64,000 nucleotides of DNA. It comes from G965215055 sp965215055. GTDB taxonomy: Bacteria > Pseudomonadota > Gammaproteobacteria > UBA4575. The position numbers were made by a program, and so were the translations under genes. The number at the start of each line of letters is the position of its first letter. Position 1 is the stretch's first letter. Under the pieces are notes generated by a model that was not told the origin of the DNA, made no database searches, and saw nothing but the letters and a program-made list of their open reading frames with translations. The stretch covers positions 620,001 through 684,000 of the forward strand of contig OZ244046.1 of assembly GCA_965215055.1 (NCBI GenBank), given 5' to 3'. Shown here in pieces: positions 47,673-56,778 of this stretch.

Positions 47673-49450
47673 TGGAAAAACTTTTTCTGTAGTTCCAGCA
47701 GGTATTCATCATCCGGAAAACGCTGCAATGCTTCTTGCATTATCTCGCGTGCTTCGCTGTAGCCACCTTGCGCCCACAGCAACTCCACCAAATGCCCGCC
47801 TATTTCCGCGTCTTCCAGCAATCCATAGGCCTTGCGCAGATAGGACTCTGCTTCCGCGTAGTTGCCCAGGCGAAATTGTACCCAGCCCATACTGTCTATT
47901 ACCGCAGGATCATCCGGACGAATTTCCAGCGCACGCTTTATGTAGCCAAGGGCTTCGTCGATTCTAAAGTTGTGGTCCGCCAAGGTATAACCCAGGGCAT
48001 TCAAAGCCAACGCATTGTCGGGGTCGCCCGAAAGGATAGTCTTGAGATCGATCTCCAACAAGTCAATACGATCGATTTCTTCTGCCATCAGTGCGCGTGC
48101 ATACAGCAAATCACCATGCCCTGGAAATTGCTGCAAGCCTTCACTGTAGATATCTATCGCTTCTACATAGTGCTTTTCATCATGTAATAATTGTCCTTCA
48201 ATCAAATACAACTGCACTATTTCTTCCGGTGCGCCCAAGTTGTCACGCAGTTCATCCAAATACTGCTGCGCCTTTTCCATACCATCGAGTTCAACGTATA
48301 GCGCCGCAGTTCTTGCCTTGGCGTCCATATAGTATTGGCCTTGTTCAACTTTGCCGAATTCGGCAATCGCTTCCTGCAATTTTTGTTGTTCTTCTGCCAC
48401 CCGCCCCAGGTAGTAATGGCTCATATCCTTACGTTGTTCGCGCTGCACCAGGCGATTGAATTTTTCCCGCGCTGCGTCATATTTTTCCTGCTGCAACCTT
48501 AATAAACCAAGCGTATAAATCAAATCGTCGTCATTGGGATTTTCCAGCAGCAGTATTTCAAATTCCCTTCCTGCTTCGTCGTATCTCTCCGCTGTCAACA
48601 GCATACGTGCGTAGGCCTCGCGCATTTCGCGATTACCCGGAGCTTCTTCGACGGCGCGCTTCATTTCCTGAAATGCCTGTTCAGTCTTTTCGACGTTCAT
48701 CAAGGCCTGTGCGCGCATCGCACGCGCCTCAACCAAATCGGGCTTGAAGCTTAAGGCAAGCTCGCTTTCACTGATGGCACGCTGAAAATCCCTGGCCTTG
48801 AAGGCAAGACTTGCCAACGCAAGACGCCCGTAGGGATTGTCAGCATGCTTGTGCACCAATTTTTCAAGCACCTGGAACGAAGTTTCGGAATCGGACTCGC
48901 TCGCAAGTACGGCACCGATGATGCTGAAACCTTTTGCCGGAGAATCCTCTGCAATCGACATAATTTTTTCAAAATGCGGTACCGCTCCATCGACGTTGCC
49001 GTTACGTAATTCCAGCACACCAAGTGTTTGGCTTATTTCCAGATTTTCACTTGACAATTCCGACCAGCGTCTGGCGGCATGAAGTCCCATTACCCAATCC
49101 TTGGCAAACATGGCGATGCGTGTCGCACGCTCGGCGACAGCAGGATCATCCGTCAAATCAGCAGCGCGGACGTAATGGTCCAGGGCCTGCTTAATATCCC
49201 CGGATTGACCGGACAATTCCCCTGCCAGCACTTCGTACAGGAGATCAGACTGCGTACTGTATTTTGACGCTTGCGCATTACGGATGATCGGATGCTCGCT
49301 GGAGAGCACCGGTTTCTCACTCTCGCTGAAATTTGCACTGGGCGAAACACAACCCGTCAAGCTGGCAACGGCTGCCAGCAACCCTGTACAGTGAAGGGCT
49401 ATACGGCACGGGATGCACGGAATTGCAACGTTGATCTTCAATATATGCAA
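47669..49450 (-). CDS. Tetratricopeptide-repeat lipoprotein
   Basis: The 593-residue product starts with a signal ending in a lipobox (AAVASLTGC, Cys near residue 34). The rest is a run of TPR units, clearest in NALGYTLADHNFRIDEALGY followed by DPAVIDSMGWVQFRLGNYAE. Such proteins scaffold complexes. The same place next to lolB in Pseudomonas is held by a TPR protein, whose precise role I do not know. Its stop overlaps lolB. It diverges from hemA across 148 bases. Confidence 0.88.
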   Translation of the reverse strand: MHILKINVAIPCIPCRIALHCTGLLAAVASLTGCVSPSANFSESEKPVLSSEHPIIRNAQASKYSTQSDLLYEVLAGELSGQSGDIKQALDHYVRAADLTDDPAVAERATRIAMFAKDWVMGLHAARRWSELSSENLEISQTLGVLELRNGNVDGAVPHFEKIMSIAEDSPAKGFSIIGAVLASESDSETSFQVLEKLVHKHADNPYGRLALASLAFKARDFQRAISESELALSFKPDLVEARAMRAQALMNVEKTEQAFQEMKRAVEEAPGNREMREAYARMLLTAERYDEAGREFEILLLENPNDDDLIYTLGLLRLQQEKYDAAREKFNRLVQREQRKDMSHYYLGRVAEEQQKLQEAIAEFGKVEQGQYYMDAKARTAALYVELDGMEKAQQYLDELRDNLGAPEEIVQLYLIEGQLLHDEKHYVEAIDIYSEGLQQFPGHGDLLYARALMAEEIDRIDLLEIDLKTILSGDPDNALALNALGYTLADHNFRIDEALGYIKRALEIRPDDPAVIDSMGWVQFRLGNYAEAESYLRKAYGLLEDAEIGGHLVELLWAQGGYSEAREIMQEALQRFPDDEYLLELQKKFFQ

Positions 49451-49598
49451 GTGCTTGATTAAACTATATCTAAATGTTACTTCAGTTATCCGAATAATAC
49501 ATAACGTATTTTGATAAAATCACAAGGCAATCGGGCCCATCAGACTATGCCCGCAACCGAATTGTGCCGGTTCATCACGGCCGAAAACGTATATCTTC

Positions 49599-50870
49599 AT
49601 GTCGCTACTCACCCTGGGCATTAACCACACTACTGCACCGGTGCAGGTACGCGAACGCGTGGCCATCAGTGAGCAAAACCTTGGGCTTGCCCTGAAGAAG
49701 TTGACCACGGTTCCACAAGTTGATGAAGCCGCGATTATCTCGACCTGCAATCGCACCGAATTGTATTGTGAAGTCAATCAAATAGATGAAGGCAGAGAAA
49801 AAATCCTTGACTGGTTAAATACTTTTCACAATTTACAGCCGAGCGATACTGACCCGTATTTATACGACCACTTTGACGAGTCTGTAGTTCGGCACATATT
49901 CCGCGTCGCCTGTGGCCTGGATTCCATGGTACTTGGAGAACCGCAAATACTGGGACAACTAAAGTCCGCTTATCACGACGCGATTCGGGCCGGCACTCTG
50001 GGCAGAAATCTTAATCAGCTTTTTCAACGTTCGTTCAGTGTGGCCAAGAAAATTCGTACTAGTACTGCTATTGGTGCAAATCCCGTCTCAGTCGCTTCTG
50101 CAGCAGTGGCTTTATCAAAACAAATCTTTGGTGCACTGAACTCTCACGCCGCGTTACTGATTGGTGCGGGTGAAACCATTGAACTTGCATCCGAGCACTT
50201 GAAAAGTGCAGGCATAGGAAAGATAACCGTTGCCAACCGCAGCATGGAGCGCGCACAAGACATCGCCGATAAAGTTGGCGGGCAAGGAGTGGCCTTAAGC
50301 TTTGTGGGCGAAGTACTGCCACAATCTGAAGTTGTAATCACCGCTACGGCCAGTACTCTGCCGATTCTTGGTAAAGGACTGGTAGAGCGTGCTATCAAGC
50401 AGCGTAAACACAGACCCATATTTATGGTTGACCTTGCCGTCCCCCGAGACATTGAGCCGGAAGTAGCCAAGCTTGCTGACGTTTATCTTTATACTATCGA
50501 CGATTTGCAGAACGTTATTGAGCATAACCTGCAATCCCGCAAGCAAGCCGCCAGCCAAGCCGAACAAATCATTGAAGACGAAGTCAAGCAGTTTTCCTTA
50601 TGGCTTCGTGGCCAAGAGGTTGTCGATATGGTGCGCACCTTTCGTAGCAAGGCAGAATCGCAACGAGATGACGTACTGGGAAAGGCACACAAAATGCTGG
50701 AACAGGGCAAACCCGCGGAAGAGGTGTTGCAATACCTGGCCTATACATTGACGAACAAACTCACGCACGACCCTACCGAGGCATTACGCCTTGCCAGTGC
50801 GGAAGGCAGAAACGAGTTGGTCCGCGCCGCTAGCACACTTTTAAATATCCCGCTTGATGAACAGGATTGA
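49599..50870 (+). CDS. hemA: Glutamyl-tRNA reductase
   Basis: HemA reduces Glu-tRNA to glutamate-1-semialdehyde, the first committed step of haem synthesis by the C5 route. The product has 423 residues. The catalytic Cys lies in ISTCNRTELYCEV. The NADPH domain begins with LIGAGETIELA, and a dimerisation helix closes the protein. MVLGEPQILGQLK is the family signature. It is followed after 90 bases by prfA, as in most gammaproteobacteria. Confidence 0.97.
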   Translation: MSLLTLGINHTTAPVQVRERVAISEQNLGLALKKLTTVPQVDEAAIISTCNRTELYCEVNQIDEGREKILDWLNTFHNLQPSDTDPYLYDHFDESVVRHIFRVACGLDSMVLGEPQILGQLKSAYHDAIRAGTLGRNLNQLFQRSFSVAKKIRTSTAIGANPVSVASAAVALSKQIFGALNSHAALLIGAGETIELASEHLKSAGIGKITVANRSMERAQDIADKVGGQGVALSFVGEVLPQSEVVITATASTLPILGKGLVERAIKQRKHRPIFMVDLAVPRDIEPEVAKLADVYLYTIDDLQNVIEHNLQSRKQAASQAEQIIEDEVKQFSLWLRGQEVVDMVRTFRSKAESQRDDVLGKAHKMLEQGKPAEEVLQYLAYTLTNKLTHDPTEALRLASAEGRNELVRAASTLLNIPLDEQD

Positions 50871-50960
50871 CGTCAGCTCGTTACGTCACCTCTCCCTAAA
50901 AACACCATTGTCAGTAATTGACCTGTTGAAAACAAAACGCATAGACCACTTGAAGATAAT

Positions 50961-52055
50961 ATGTTGGCCATGAAGGATTCGACCCTGTGCAAACTTGAGG
51001 CCATCAAGGAGCAATACGAGAAGATATCCTCCAAACTTGCCAGTCAGGAGGTGATCAACAACCAGAGTGAATATACCAAGCTTGCAAAAGAGTATGCGCA
51101 ACTGGAACCAGTGGTAACCAAGTTTAAGGAATATCAGCACGCCATTGAAAATCTTGCCGCCGTAAAGGAAATGGCAGGCGATGAGGACGAAGAGTTGCAA
51201 GACATGGTCGACGAAGAGATGAGAAATTACGAATTGCAAATTCAAACTCTTGCCAATGAATTACAAGCGTTGCTGCTGCCACAAGACCCACACGATGAGA
51301 GTGACGTGTTTTTGGAAATCCGAGCTGGCACGGGAGGCGATGAGGCAGCGATTTTTGTTGGTGATTTATTCCGCATGTACTGCCGTTACGCTGAAACCAA
51401 ACGATGGAAGGTCGAAGTGGTGAATCAAAACGAGGGAGACCATGGCGGATACAAGGAAATTATTGCCAAAATCAACGGCCGCAAAGTGTATTCAAACTTG
51501 AAGTTTGAATCGGGTGCCCACCGCGTCCAGCGTGTGCCGGAAACGGAGTCGCAAGGGCGTATACACACCTCGGCAGCTACCGTGGCCGTCATGCCGGAAG
51601 TCGATGAAATCGATAACATAGAAATCAATGCATCAGATTTACGTATCGATACGTTTCGTGCATCCGGTGCCGGCGGCCAACACATTAATAAGACTGACTC
51701 CGCCATACGTATCACGCACCTGCCGACCGGCATCGTGGTGGAATGTCAGGATGAACGCTCACAACACAAAAACCGCGCGCGTGCCATGTCGCTGCTAAGT
51801 GCCCGGTTACTGGACCAAGAACGCCAAAAACAGCTTGATCAACAAGCCGAAACACGGCGCAACCTGGTAGGCAGTGGTGATCGTTCCGAACGCATACGTA
51901 CCTATAACTTTCCTCAAGACAGGGTAACCGACCACCGTATCAACCTGACGCTATACAAACTGAACGAAATGATGCAAGGGAACATAGATCAAGTCATCCA
52001 GCCATTGCGCAACGAACATCAGGCTGACTTGCTAGCCTCCATAGACGATTTTTAG
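50961..52055 (+). CDS. prfA: Peptide chain release factor 1
   Basis: RF1 reads UAA and UAG and triggers peptide release. The product has up to 364 residues; a start at the internal ATG 50970 (MKDSTLCKLEA) fits the family slightly better. The stop-codon reading tripeptide is PET in QRVPETESQGRIHTS. The catalytic GGQ lies in ASGAGGQHINKTDSA; its Gln is methylated by PrmC. PrmC is normally the next gene, but here it is nearly 11 kb away. Confidence 0.97.
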   Translation: MLAMKDSTLCKLEAIKEQYEKISSKLASQEVINNQSEYTKLAKEYAQLEPVVTKFKEYQHAIENLAAVKEMAGDEDEELQDMVDEEMRNYELQIQTLANELQALLLPQDPHDESDVFLEIRAGTGGDEAAIFVGDLFRMYCRYAETKRWKVEVVNQNEGDHGGYKEIIAKINGRKVYSNLKFESGAHRVQRVPETESQGRIHTSAATVAVMPEVDEIDNIEINASDLRIDTFRASGAGGQHINKTDSAIRITHLPTGIVVECQDERSQHKNRARAMSLLSARLLDQERQKQLDQQAETRRNLVGSGDRSERIRTYNFPQDRVTDHRINLTLYKLNEMMQGNIDQVIQPLRNEHQADLLASIDDF

Positions 52056-52255
52056 AAATGCCGAAAACTCGCTTGAAGGCAAGGGACTAAAAAGCCTCAA
52101 AGACTCGGAGAAGTCGCCGCCGGTGCCGTTTTCCATGCAGGCCCACACCTTTCCCCGGACAAGAAAACGTTATAACAGCTTAACGAGGCCAATGGTGAAT
52201 TTGTTCCTACTAATCCCCAATGTCTGAAGAAGAATGTGGGGACATCCCATCTATC

Positions 52256-52282
52256 AAGTTAAGCGCATGATTCTCTTAACTT
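52256..52282. repeat. 8-bp inverted repeat at left end of island
   Basis: AAGTTAAG and CTTAACTT (52256-52263 and 52275-52282) form a perfect stem with an 11-base loop. It lies between the convergent prfA and the 31-residue ORF and could be a weak bidirectional end structure; no T-tract of length follows. Confidence 0.35.
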
Positions 52283-52309
52283 AAAGTTTACTCCCTAGTA
52301 TGGGTACTA

Positions 52310-52405
52310 CTAATTATCCTTCCTTTTATCTTTAGCGAGTACCATAATAAGAAAATAAACGGCCACAAATATAGCAAATATTAATATACCAACACCATCA
52401 GGCAT
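52310..52405 (-). CDS. 31-residue single-span membrane peptide
   Basis: A short frame starts at ATG 52403-52405 behind a near-perfect Shine-Dalgarno (AAGGAGGT, 5-6 bases upstream). The peptide begins MPDGVGILIFAIFVAVYFLI, a single membrane span, and ends in the charged KDKRKDN. Its layout resembles tiny accessory subunits that accompany sodium symporters, and a symporter lies in the same island at 61037-62536. That link is inference. It follows the DUF4242 gene on the same strand. Confidence 0.6.
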   Translation of the reverse strand: MPDGVGILIFAIFVAVYFLIMVLAKDKRKDN

Positions 52406-52564
52406 TATCTACCTCCTTGCTTGTATTAACTAACAAGCTTTTTAGTATTATGAATATTATCATATCAAGCATTACCTTGACATATGTATAAAATTACGAA
52501 TTTTTCAGACAATTTAAGCCATGCTCTTTAAAAAGTGACCTAGATTAAGTAAGCAATTATAAAT

Positions 52565-52828
52565 TTACGGGTTTAAATCCAGTACCTCTTCCACTACTTC
52601 GAACGGTAGAGATGCTTCTTCATTAACTTTTTTTACTATATCAGAATCGTTAGCTTCAAATAGACAAGTGCATCGGGAATTTTCGGGATAGAAATTACTT
52701 CGAATGTACTTGACTGGCGTTCCTTGTGCAGTAATTTTATTACTTGTATCGATAGCAGCTCTCTGAGCATTTGCCAAGTCGTCCATTGTGATTCCGGGTA
52801 GTTTTCTTTGGACTGCATAAATCGGCAT
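52565..52828 (-). CDS. DUF4242 (SCO4226-like) protein
   Basis: The 87-residue product begins MPIYAVQRKLPGITMDDLAN and ends FEVVEEVLDLNP, the pattern of the DUF4242 family. A structurally known member from Streptomyces (SCO4226) binds nickel; the family's role is not settled. The Cys pair in SRCTCLFEAND is typical of the group. It has a consensus ribosome site (AAGGAGGT). It diverges from ribBA across 256 bases and may share a control region with it. Confidence 0.82.
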   Translation of the reverse strand: MPIYAVQRKLPGITMDDLANAQRAAIDTSNKITAQGTPVKYIRSNFYPENSRCTCLFEANDSDIVKKVNEEASLPFEVVEEVLDLNP

Positions 52829-52973
52829 GTTGAACCTCCTTCGTTAACAAACGAATACTGGCTTATGAAGACACTTGCATTCCATCATATTGAAACATGA
52901 TAACATTTGTACTTAATTTCTACGAAATACTAAGCGTAGGTTAGTCATGATACATGCTGAGTAGCTTAGTGTA

Positions 52974-52989
52974 GTACAAATTGTTGTAC
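52974..52989. promoter_or_regulatory. Palindrome in the ribBA / DUF4242 control region
   Basis: GTACAA-ATTG-TTGTAC is a perfect 6-base-arm palindrome in the middle of the divergent gap. It has the size and symmetry of a dimeric repressor or activator site. No regulator gene was recognised in the island. I searched the same gap for the conserved FMN-riboswitch core and saw none. Confidence 0.35.
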
Positions 52990-53084
52990 GTATCGTGTTA
53001 TATTTCATATTGAATAGTATGCACTTGGAGCTTGCACCAAATATCAGAAATGTACCGTTTATATTCAGATAAATTACTAAGACC

Positions 53085-54329
53085 GTGAACAAAGTTGACT
53101 TTAATTCTATTTCTGAAGCATTGATAGAGTTGCGACAGGGTAAACCGATAATAGTCGTAGACGATAAAGATCGTGAGAATGAAGGAGACTTAATTTGTGC
53201 GGCTGAGAAATGTACGCCCGAAATAGTAAACTTTATGACAAAACATGGCAGAGGATTAATTTGTGTTGCAGTAGAACGAAATCGAGCTAAACAACTTGAT
53301 TTAAAATATATGGTTAACCCCGAAGAAAATTGTTCTCTACATGAAACAGCTTTTACTGTCTCGGTCGATTATAAACTAGGCACTACCACAGGCATCTCTG
53401 CATCTGATAGGGCAAGAACTGTAAACGCAATTTCAGACCCTGCTACCAAAAGAGAAGATTTTTCCCGTCCTGGCCATATATTTCCTCTAATAGCTGATAA
53501 CGCTGGAATTTTTCGTCGACAAGGGCATACTGAAGCTGCTGTAGATCTGATGCGGCTTGCCGGCCTACGACCTGCAGGAGCCTTGGTAGAAGTATTGAAC
53601 GAAGATGGTTCAATGGCTCGTACTCCATCCCTCGCAAAAATTGCCAAGCGATTCAAGTTGAAAATGATTACTATCAAGGAGCTAATAGCGTATCGGCTTC
53701 GCTTTGAGTCACGAGTTGAGCGAGTTGTTACCGTCGCACTACCAACCCTGTGGGGTGAATTTGAACTTGTAGCTTTTCGAGATTTAGCTTCTGATGAAGA
53801 ACATATTGCTTTAATCATGGGCGATTGGGAACCAGACGAAGAAGTGTTAATTCGCATACATTCAGAGTGTTTGACAGGAGATTTATTTGGCTCAGCAAGG
53901 TGTGACTGTGGAGAGCAATTAAGATCCGCATTGCAGATAATCAAGCATAATGGGAAAGGTGCGTTGATTTATCTAAGACAAGAAGGCCGAGGTATAGGTC
54001 TGTTCAATAAGCTCAAAGCATATGAACTTCAAGAGAAAGGTTTCGATACGGTACAAGCAAATATTGCTTTAGGTTTTCATAGTGATGCCCGTGATTACAT
54101 TGTAGCTTGTCATATGCTTGATGCACTAAATATCAAATCAGTTAAGTTATTAACAAATAATCCAGACAAATCTGCATGCCTGGAGTCTTATGGAATAAAA
54201 GTAAAAGAAAGCATCCCTATGACAGTTAGCTCCCATGGCCCATCGTATTTACGCAACTACCTTAAAACAAAAAGGGATAAAATGGGCCACACTATTGATT
54301 TGGATTGTGTTGTACCTGATTGGGAATAA
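53085..54329 (+). CDS. ribBA: Bifunctional DHBP synthase / GTP cyclohydrolase II
   Basis: The protein makes both precursors of riboflavin: 3,4-dihydroxy-2-butanone 4-phosphate from ribulose 5-phosphate, and the pyrimidine from GTP. The product has 414 residues, starting at GTG. The RibB half shows DDKDRENEGDLICAAE and RRQGHTEAAVDLMRLAG. The RibA half shows the zinc ligands HSECLTGDLFGSARCDCGEQ, the loop RQEGRGIGL and LTNNPDK. All key residues appear intact. It heads a plus-strand run with an EF-Ts-like domain, a monooxygenase and an FMN reductase, so it likely boosts FMN for them. No FMN riboswitch was seen upstream. Confidence 0.95.
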   Translation: MNKVDFNSISEALIELRQGKPIIVVDDKDRENEGDLICAAEKCTPEIVNFMTKHGRGLICVAVERNRAKQLDLKYMVNPEENCSLHETAFTVSVDYKLGTTTGISASDRARTVNAISDPATKREDFSRPGHIFPLIADNAGIFRRQGHTEAAVDLMRLAGLRPAGALVEVLNEDGSMARTPSLAKIAKRFKLKMITIKELIAYRLRFESRVERVVTVALPTLWGEFELVAFRDLASDEEHIALIMGDWEPDEEVLIRIHSECLTGDLFGSARCDCGEQLRSALQIIKHNGKGALIYLRQEGRGIGLFNKLKAYELQEKGFDTVQANIALGFHSDARDYIVACHMLDALNIKSVKLLTNNPDKSACLESYGIKVKESIPMTVSSHGPSYLRNYLKTKRDKMGHTIDLDCVVPDWE

Positions 54330-54353
54330 ATAGTGTAAAAGAGTTTAAATATT

Positions 54354-54542
54354 ATGGGCAATAATAAGTCTGACACCCCTACTACTGTTACTGCAGAGAT
54401 GATTAAAGCAGTCAGAAAAGAGACTCGGGCAGGGGCACTTGATTGCAAACATGCTCTAGAAATGACAGGCGGCGATATTGATGGAGCAATAAAATATTTG
54501 GTCCAACATGGCAAATGTACGCCTAAAACCAATTGGATTTAA
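54354..54542 (+). CDS. Free-standing EF-Ts N-terminal (UBA-like) domain
   Basis: The 62-residue product matches only the first domain of elongation factor Ts: TAEMIKAVRKETRAGALDCK followed by HALEMTGGDIDGAIKYLVQHG. In EF-Ts this three-helix domain contacts EF-Tu, and the next segment (TDFV core) does the nucleotide exchange. That core is absent here: the frame ends TPKTNWI and stops. It is thus either a small EF-Tu-binding or unrelated UBA-like protein, or a relic of a tsf copy. Its spacing (24 bases after ribBA, 32 before the monooxygenase) and clean start suggest a living gene in the operon. Confidence 0.75.
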   Translation: MGNNKSDTPTTVTAEMIKAVRKETRAGALDCKHALEMTGGDIDGAIKYLVQHGKCTPKTNWI

Positions 54543-54574
54543 TAACATATTTGAGTCTGATTAGGTATAAATAG

Positions 54575-55762
54575 ATGGCAGATTATCCACTTTTACTACC
54601 TAACGAAAATAATCCTCTCAAGTCATCTGCCTGGGCTACGTCCGATCGAATTGAATTTGCATATTGGCTGCCAAATATGTCAGGGGGTTTAGTTGTAAGT
54701 AACATCCCAATGGATACAGATTGGAGCTTAGAGGCCAACATAAAATATGCCAAAGATGCAGAAGACAGTGGCTTCGTGGCTGCTTTAGCACAAACACGTT
54801 GGTTTGCAAGCTATGGTGCAGATCATCAGCATGAAGCTTTCGCCATATGTTCAGCACTCCTTCAACACACACAAAAACTGGAGTTGATTACTGCTGTACA
54901 CCCAGGTCTCTGGAACCCTGCAGTTGTTGCCAAAATGTTAGCGTGCTTGGATGTGATGTCCGGAGGTAGAACAGCTATTAATATAGCTAGTGGTTGGTTT
55001 AAAGGGGAATTTACAGGTTTTGGAATTCCTTGGCTGGAACATGCCGAGCGCTATCGTCGATCAGAAGAATTCATAAGGGTGCTGAAAGGTATGTGGACAA
55101 CATCAGTGTTCACATTTTTTGGCAATTTCTACCAAATTGATCAAGCACCTATGTTACCTAAACCACTTCATCGTATCACTGTATTTCAAGGTGGTAATTC
55201 CTTCGATGCTTGCAATGTGGCTGGCAGAGTCTCTGATGTCTTATTAATGAACGGGGATACAGATACGGAATTAAGGAAAATAATGGGCAAGGCTATAAAC
55301 GCGGCAAAAGAGTCCAAGCGAGATCCTTACGAGCTTCAATTTTGTGTAAACGGTTTTTGCATTGTAAGAGATACCATGGAGGAAGCAACCGAAGTGCTTA
55401 GAGAGATTATACTCAATGCTGACGTAGACGCTGTAAAAACTTTTGGAGAATCTGTCAAACAAGCTGGTCGATCCTCAAAAGAAAGACAAGGCATGTGGAC
55501 AAACTCTTCATTTGAGGACTTGGTTCAATATAACGATGGATTTAAAACAGGCCTGTTTGGCACACCGGAAATCGTTGCCAACCGTATTATTGAGCTCAAG
55601 AACCTAGGTATTAATTTGATATTATGTGGCTTTCTTCACTATGACTGGGAGCTACTAGAGTTTGGTAAGAAAGTAATACCCCTGGTACGTGAACGTGAAG
55701 AGGATATGAAAAAGGGAAAGAAATTTTACTTCAGACGCAAAATAAACCAAGTAGCCATATAA
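54575..55762 (+). CDS. SfnG-like FMNH2-dependent monooxygenase
   Basis: The 395-residue product belongs to the luciferase-like (LLM) flavin monooxygenases. It follows the dimethyl sulfone monooxygenase SfnG closely in layout: FAYWLPNMSGGLVVSNIPMD at the start, SYGADHQHEAF, AVHPGLWNPAVVAKM, NIASGWFKGEFTGFG, LEHAERYRRSEEFIRVLKG and SFEDLVQYNDGFKTGL. SfnG converts dimethyl sulfone to methanesulfinate and formaldehyde with FMNH2 and oxygen. The related alkanesulfonate enzyme SsuD is a little less similar in these motifs. The next gene is an FMN reductase, its expected partner. Substrate not proven. Confidence 0.85.
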   Translation: MADYPLLLPNENNPLKSSAWATSDRIEFAYWLPNMSGGLVVSNIPMDTDWSLEANIKYAKDAEDSGFVAALAQTRWFASYGADHQHEAFAICSALLQHTQKLELITAVHPGLWNPAVVAKMLACLDVMSGGRTAINIASGWFKGEFTGFGIPWLEHAERYRRSEEFIRVLKGMWTTSVFTFFGNFYQIDQAPMLPKPLHRITVFQGGNSFDACNVAGRVSDVLLMNGDTDTELRKIMGKAINAAKESKRDPYELQFCVNGFCIVRDTMEEATEVLREIILNADVDAVKTFGESVKQAGRSSKERQGMWTNSSFEDLVQYNDGFKTGLFGTPEIVANRIIELKNLGINLILCGFLHYDWELLEFGKKVIPLVREREEDMKKGKKFYFRRKINQVAI

Positions 55763-55817
55763 ATGTTTTAGTTAAAAAGTAAAAGTCTCGTGTAGTACCT
55801 ATTTTAAGAGAAATGAA

Positions 55818-56432
55818 ATGAAATTGCTTGGTATATGTGGAAGCCCTTCTATACCTTCAAGAACGCTTAATGCAGTTGAAAAAACTCTGGATTTTGCAAA
55901 AGAATGGGACAAATCTCTTTCCATTGAGACAGTCAATATTCGTGATTGTGACATCCCTTTCTGTGACTCCAGAGACCCCCAGTTGTATGAAGGCGACGCT
56001 AAAAAAATAATATCAAAAATTGTTGAATGTAATGGATTAGTTGTTGGGACTCCAATCTATAGAGGAGCTTACACCGGAATTATTAAAAATTTATTTGATA
56101 TCATTCCAAACAACTCATTACAAGGTAAGCCAGTAGGAATTATTGTTACTGGAAAAACAGACCATCATTATTTATCAATCGAACATATGATAAAACCGCT
56201 GATTGGATTTTTTCACGCCCATGTAATTCCAGGTGCCGTGTATATCAACCATAAATATTTTATAGAAAACGAGCTAATAAACGAGGGGATACTTATACGC
56301 CTTAAAGAGCTTGCTAAAGTAGTGGTTGAGTTTGCTCGACAACTTCCACCTGATCTTTTCAATTTAGTTGGGCCACCAGGCCCAGAAATTAAAAGAATCA
56401 TAGCGCCTGTGAAAAAAACTACAGGTAAGTAA
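55818..56432 (+). CDS. NAD(P)H-dependent FMN reductase (SsuE/MsuE-like)
   Basis: The 204-residue product has a flavodoxin-like fold: MKLLGICGSPSIPSRTLNAV at the FMN phosphate site, GLVVGTPIYRGAYTGIIKNL, and GKPVGIIVTGKTDHHYLSIE. Such reductases pass FMNH2 to a partner monooxygenase. It follows the SfnG-like gene by 55 bases and should serve it, perhaps also the second monooxygenase on the opposite strand. A C-terminal tail of some 25 residues (GPPGPEIKRIIAPVKK) goes beyond the usual end. Confidence 0.87.
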   Translation: MKLLGICGSPSIPSRTLNAVEKTLDFAKEWDKSLSIETVNIRDCDIPFCDSRDPQLYEGDAKKIISKIVECNGLVVGTPIYRGAYTGIIKNLFDIIPNNSLQGKPVGIIVTGKTDHHYLSIEHMIKPLIGFFHAHVIPGAVYINHKYFIENELINEGILIRLKELAKVVVEFARQLPPDLFNLVGPPGPEIKRIIAPVKKTTGK

Positions 56433-56442
56433 AAAGCCCACT

Positions 56443-56760
56443 ATGGCAGCACACGAAAAAACACATATGCGAGAATTTACTTTAGAAGGCGTACGGTACC
56501 GAACTGATACTTCATGGCTGCTTGCAGCTGATAAAAAGAAAAGAATCTTTTTATATCGCGCTCACAACTCGAACTATTTTTTACATAGTGAAGGCGAAAG
56601 AGACTCATTTAAGCTGCTATGTATTGATGATGCTATATCTGTCTACCATGAGCTTCCCTTAAAGTTTGAGCCCTCACAAGCAAACGCCTTCCCAAGCTTT
56701 TATGGAGGTATAGGTTTGGATACCCCCACAAGGTATGATTATGAAGAGCAAGACGTTTAA
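56443..56760 (+). CDS. Hypothetical protein, 105 residues
   Basis: I do not recognise it. It starts 10 bases after the FMN reductase, so it is almost certainly in the same transcript. The product is soluble, rich in aromatic and charged residues (FTLEGVRYRTDTSWLLAADK; FLYRAHNSNYFLHSEGERDS), with no Cys pair or signal. An internal Met at residue 9 is a possible start. The mixed strand pattern suggests a small beta-rich protein. A role with the monooxygenase is inferred only from position. Confidence 0.65.
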   Translation: MAAHEKTHMREFTLEGVRYRTDTSWLLAADKKKRIFLYRAHNSNYFLHSEGERDSFKLLCIDDAISVYHELPLKFEPSQANAFPSFYGGIGLDTPTRYDYEEQDV

Positions 56761-56778
56761 CGTTGAGAAAATACATAT

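Noticed and set aside
52829..53084. FMN riboswitch upstream of ribBA
   Set aside because: The conserved core of the RFN element was looked for by eye and is absent; only an AT-rich divergent promoter region and a palindrome are seen.
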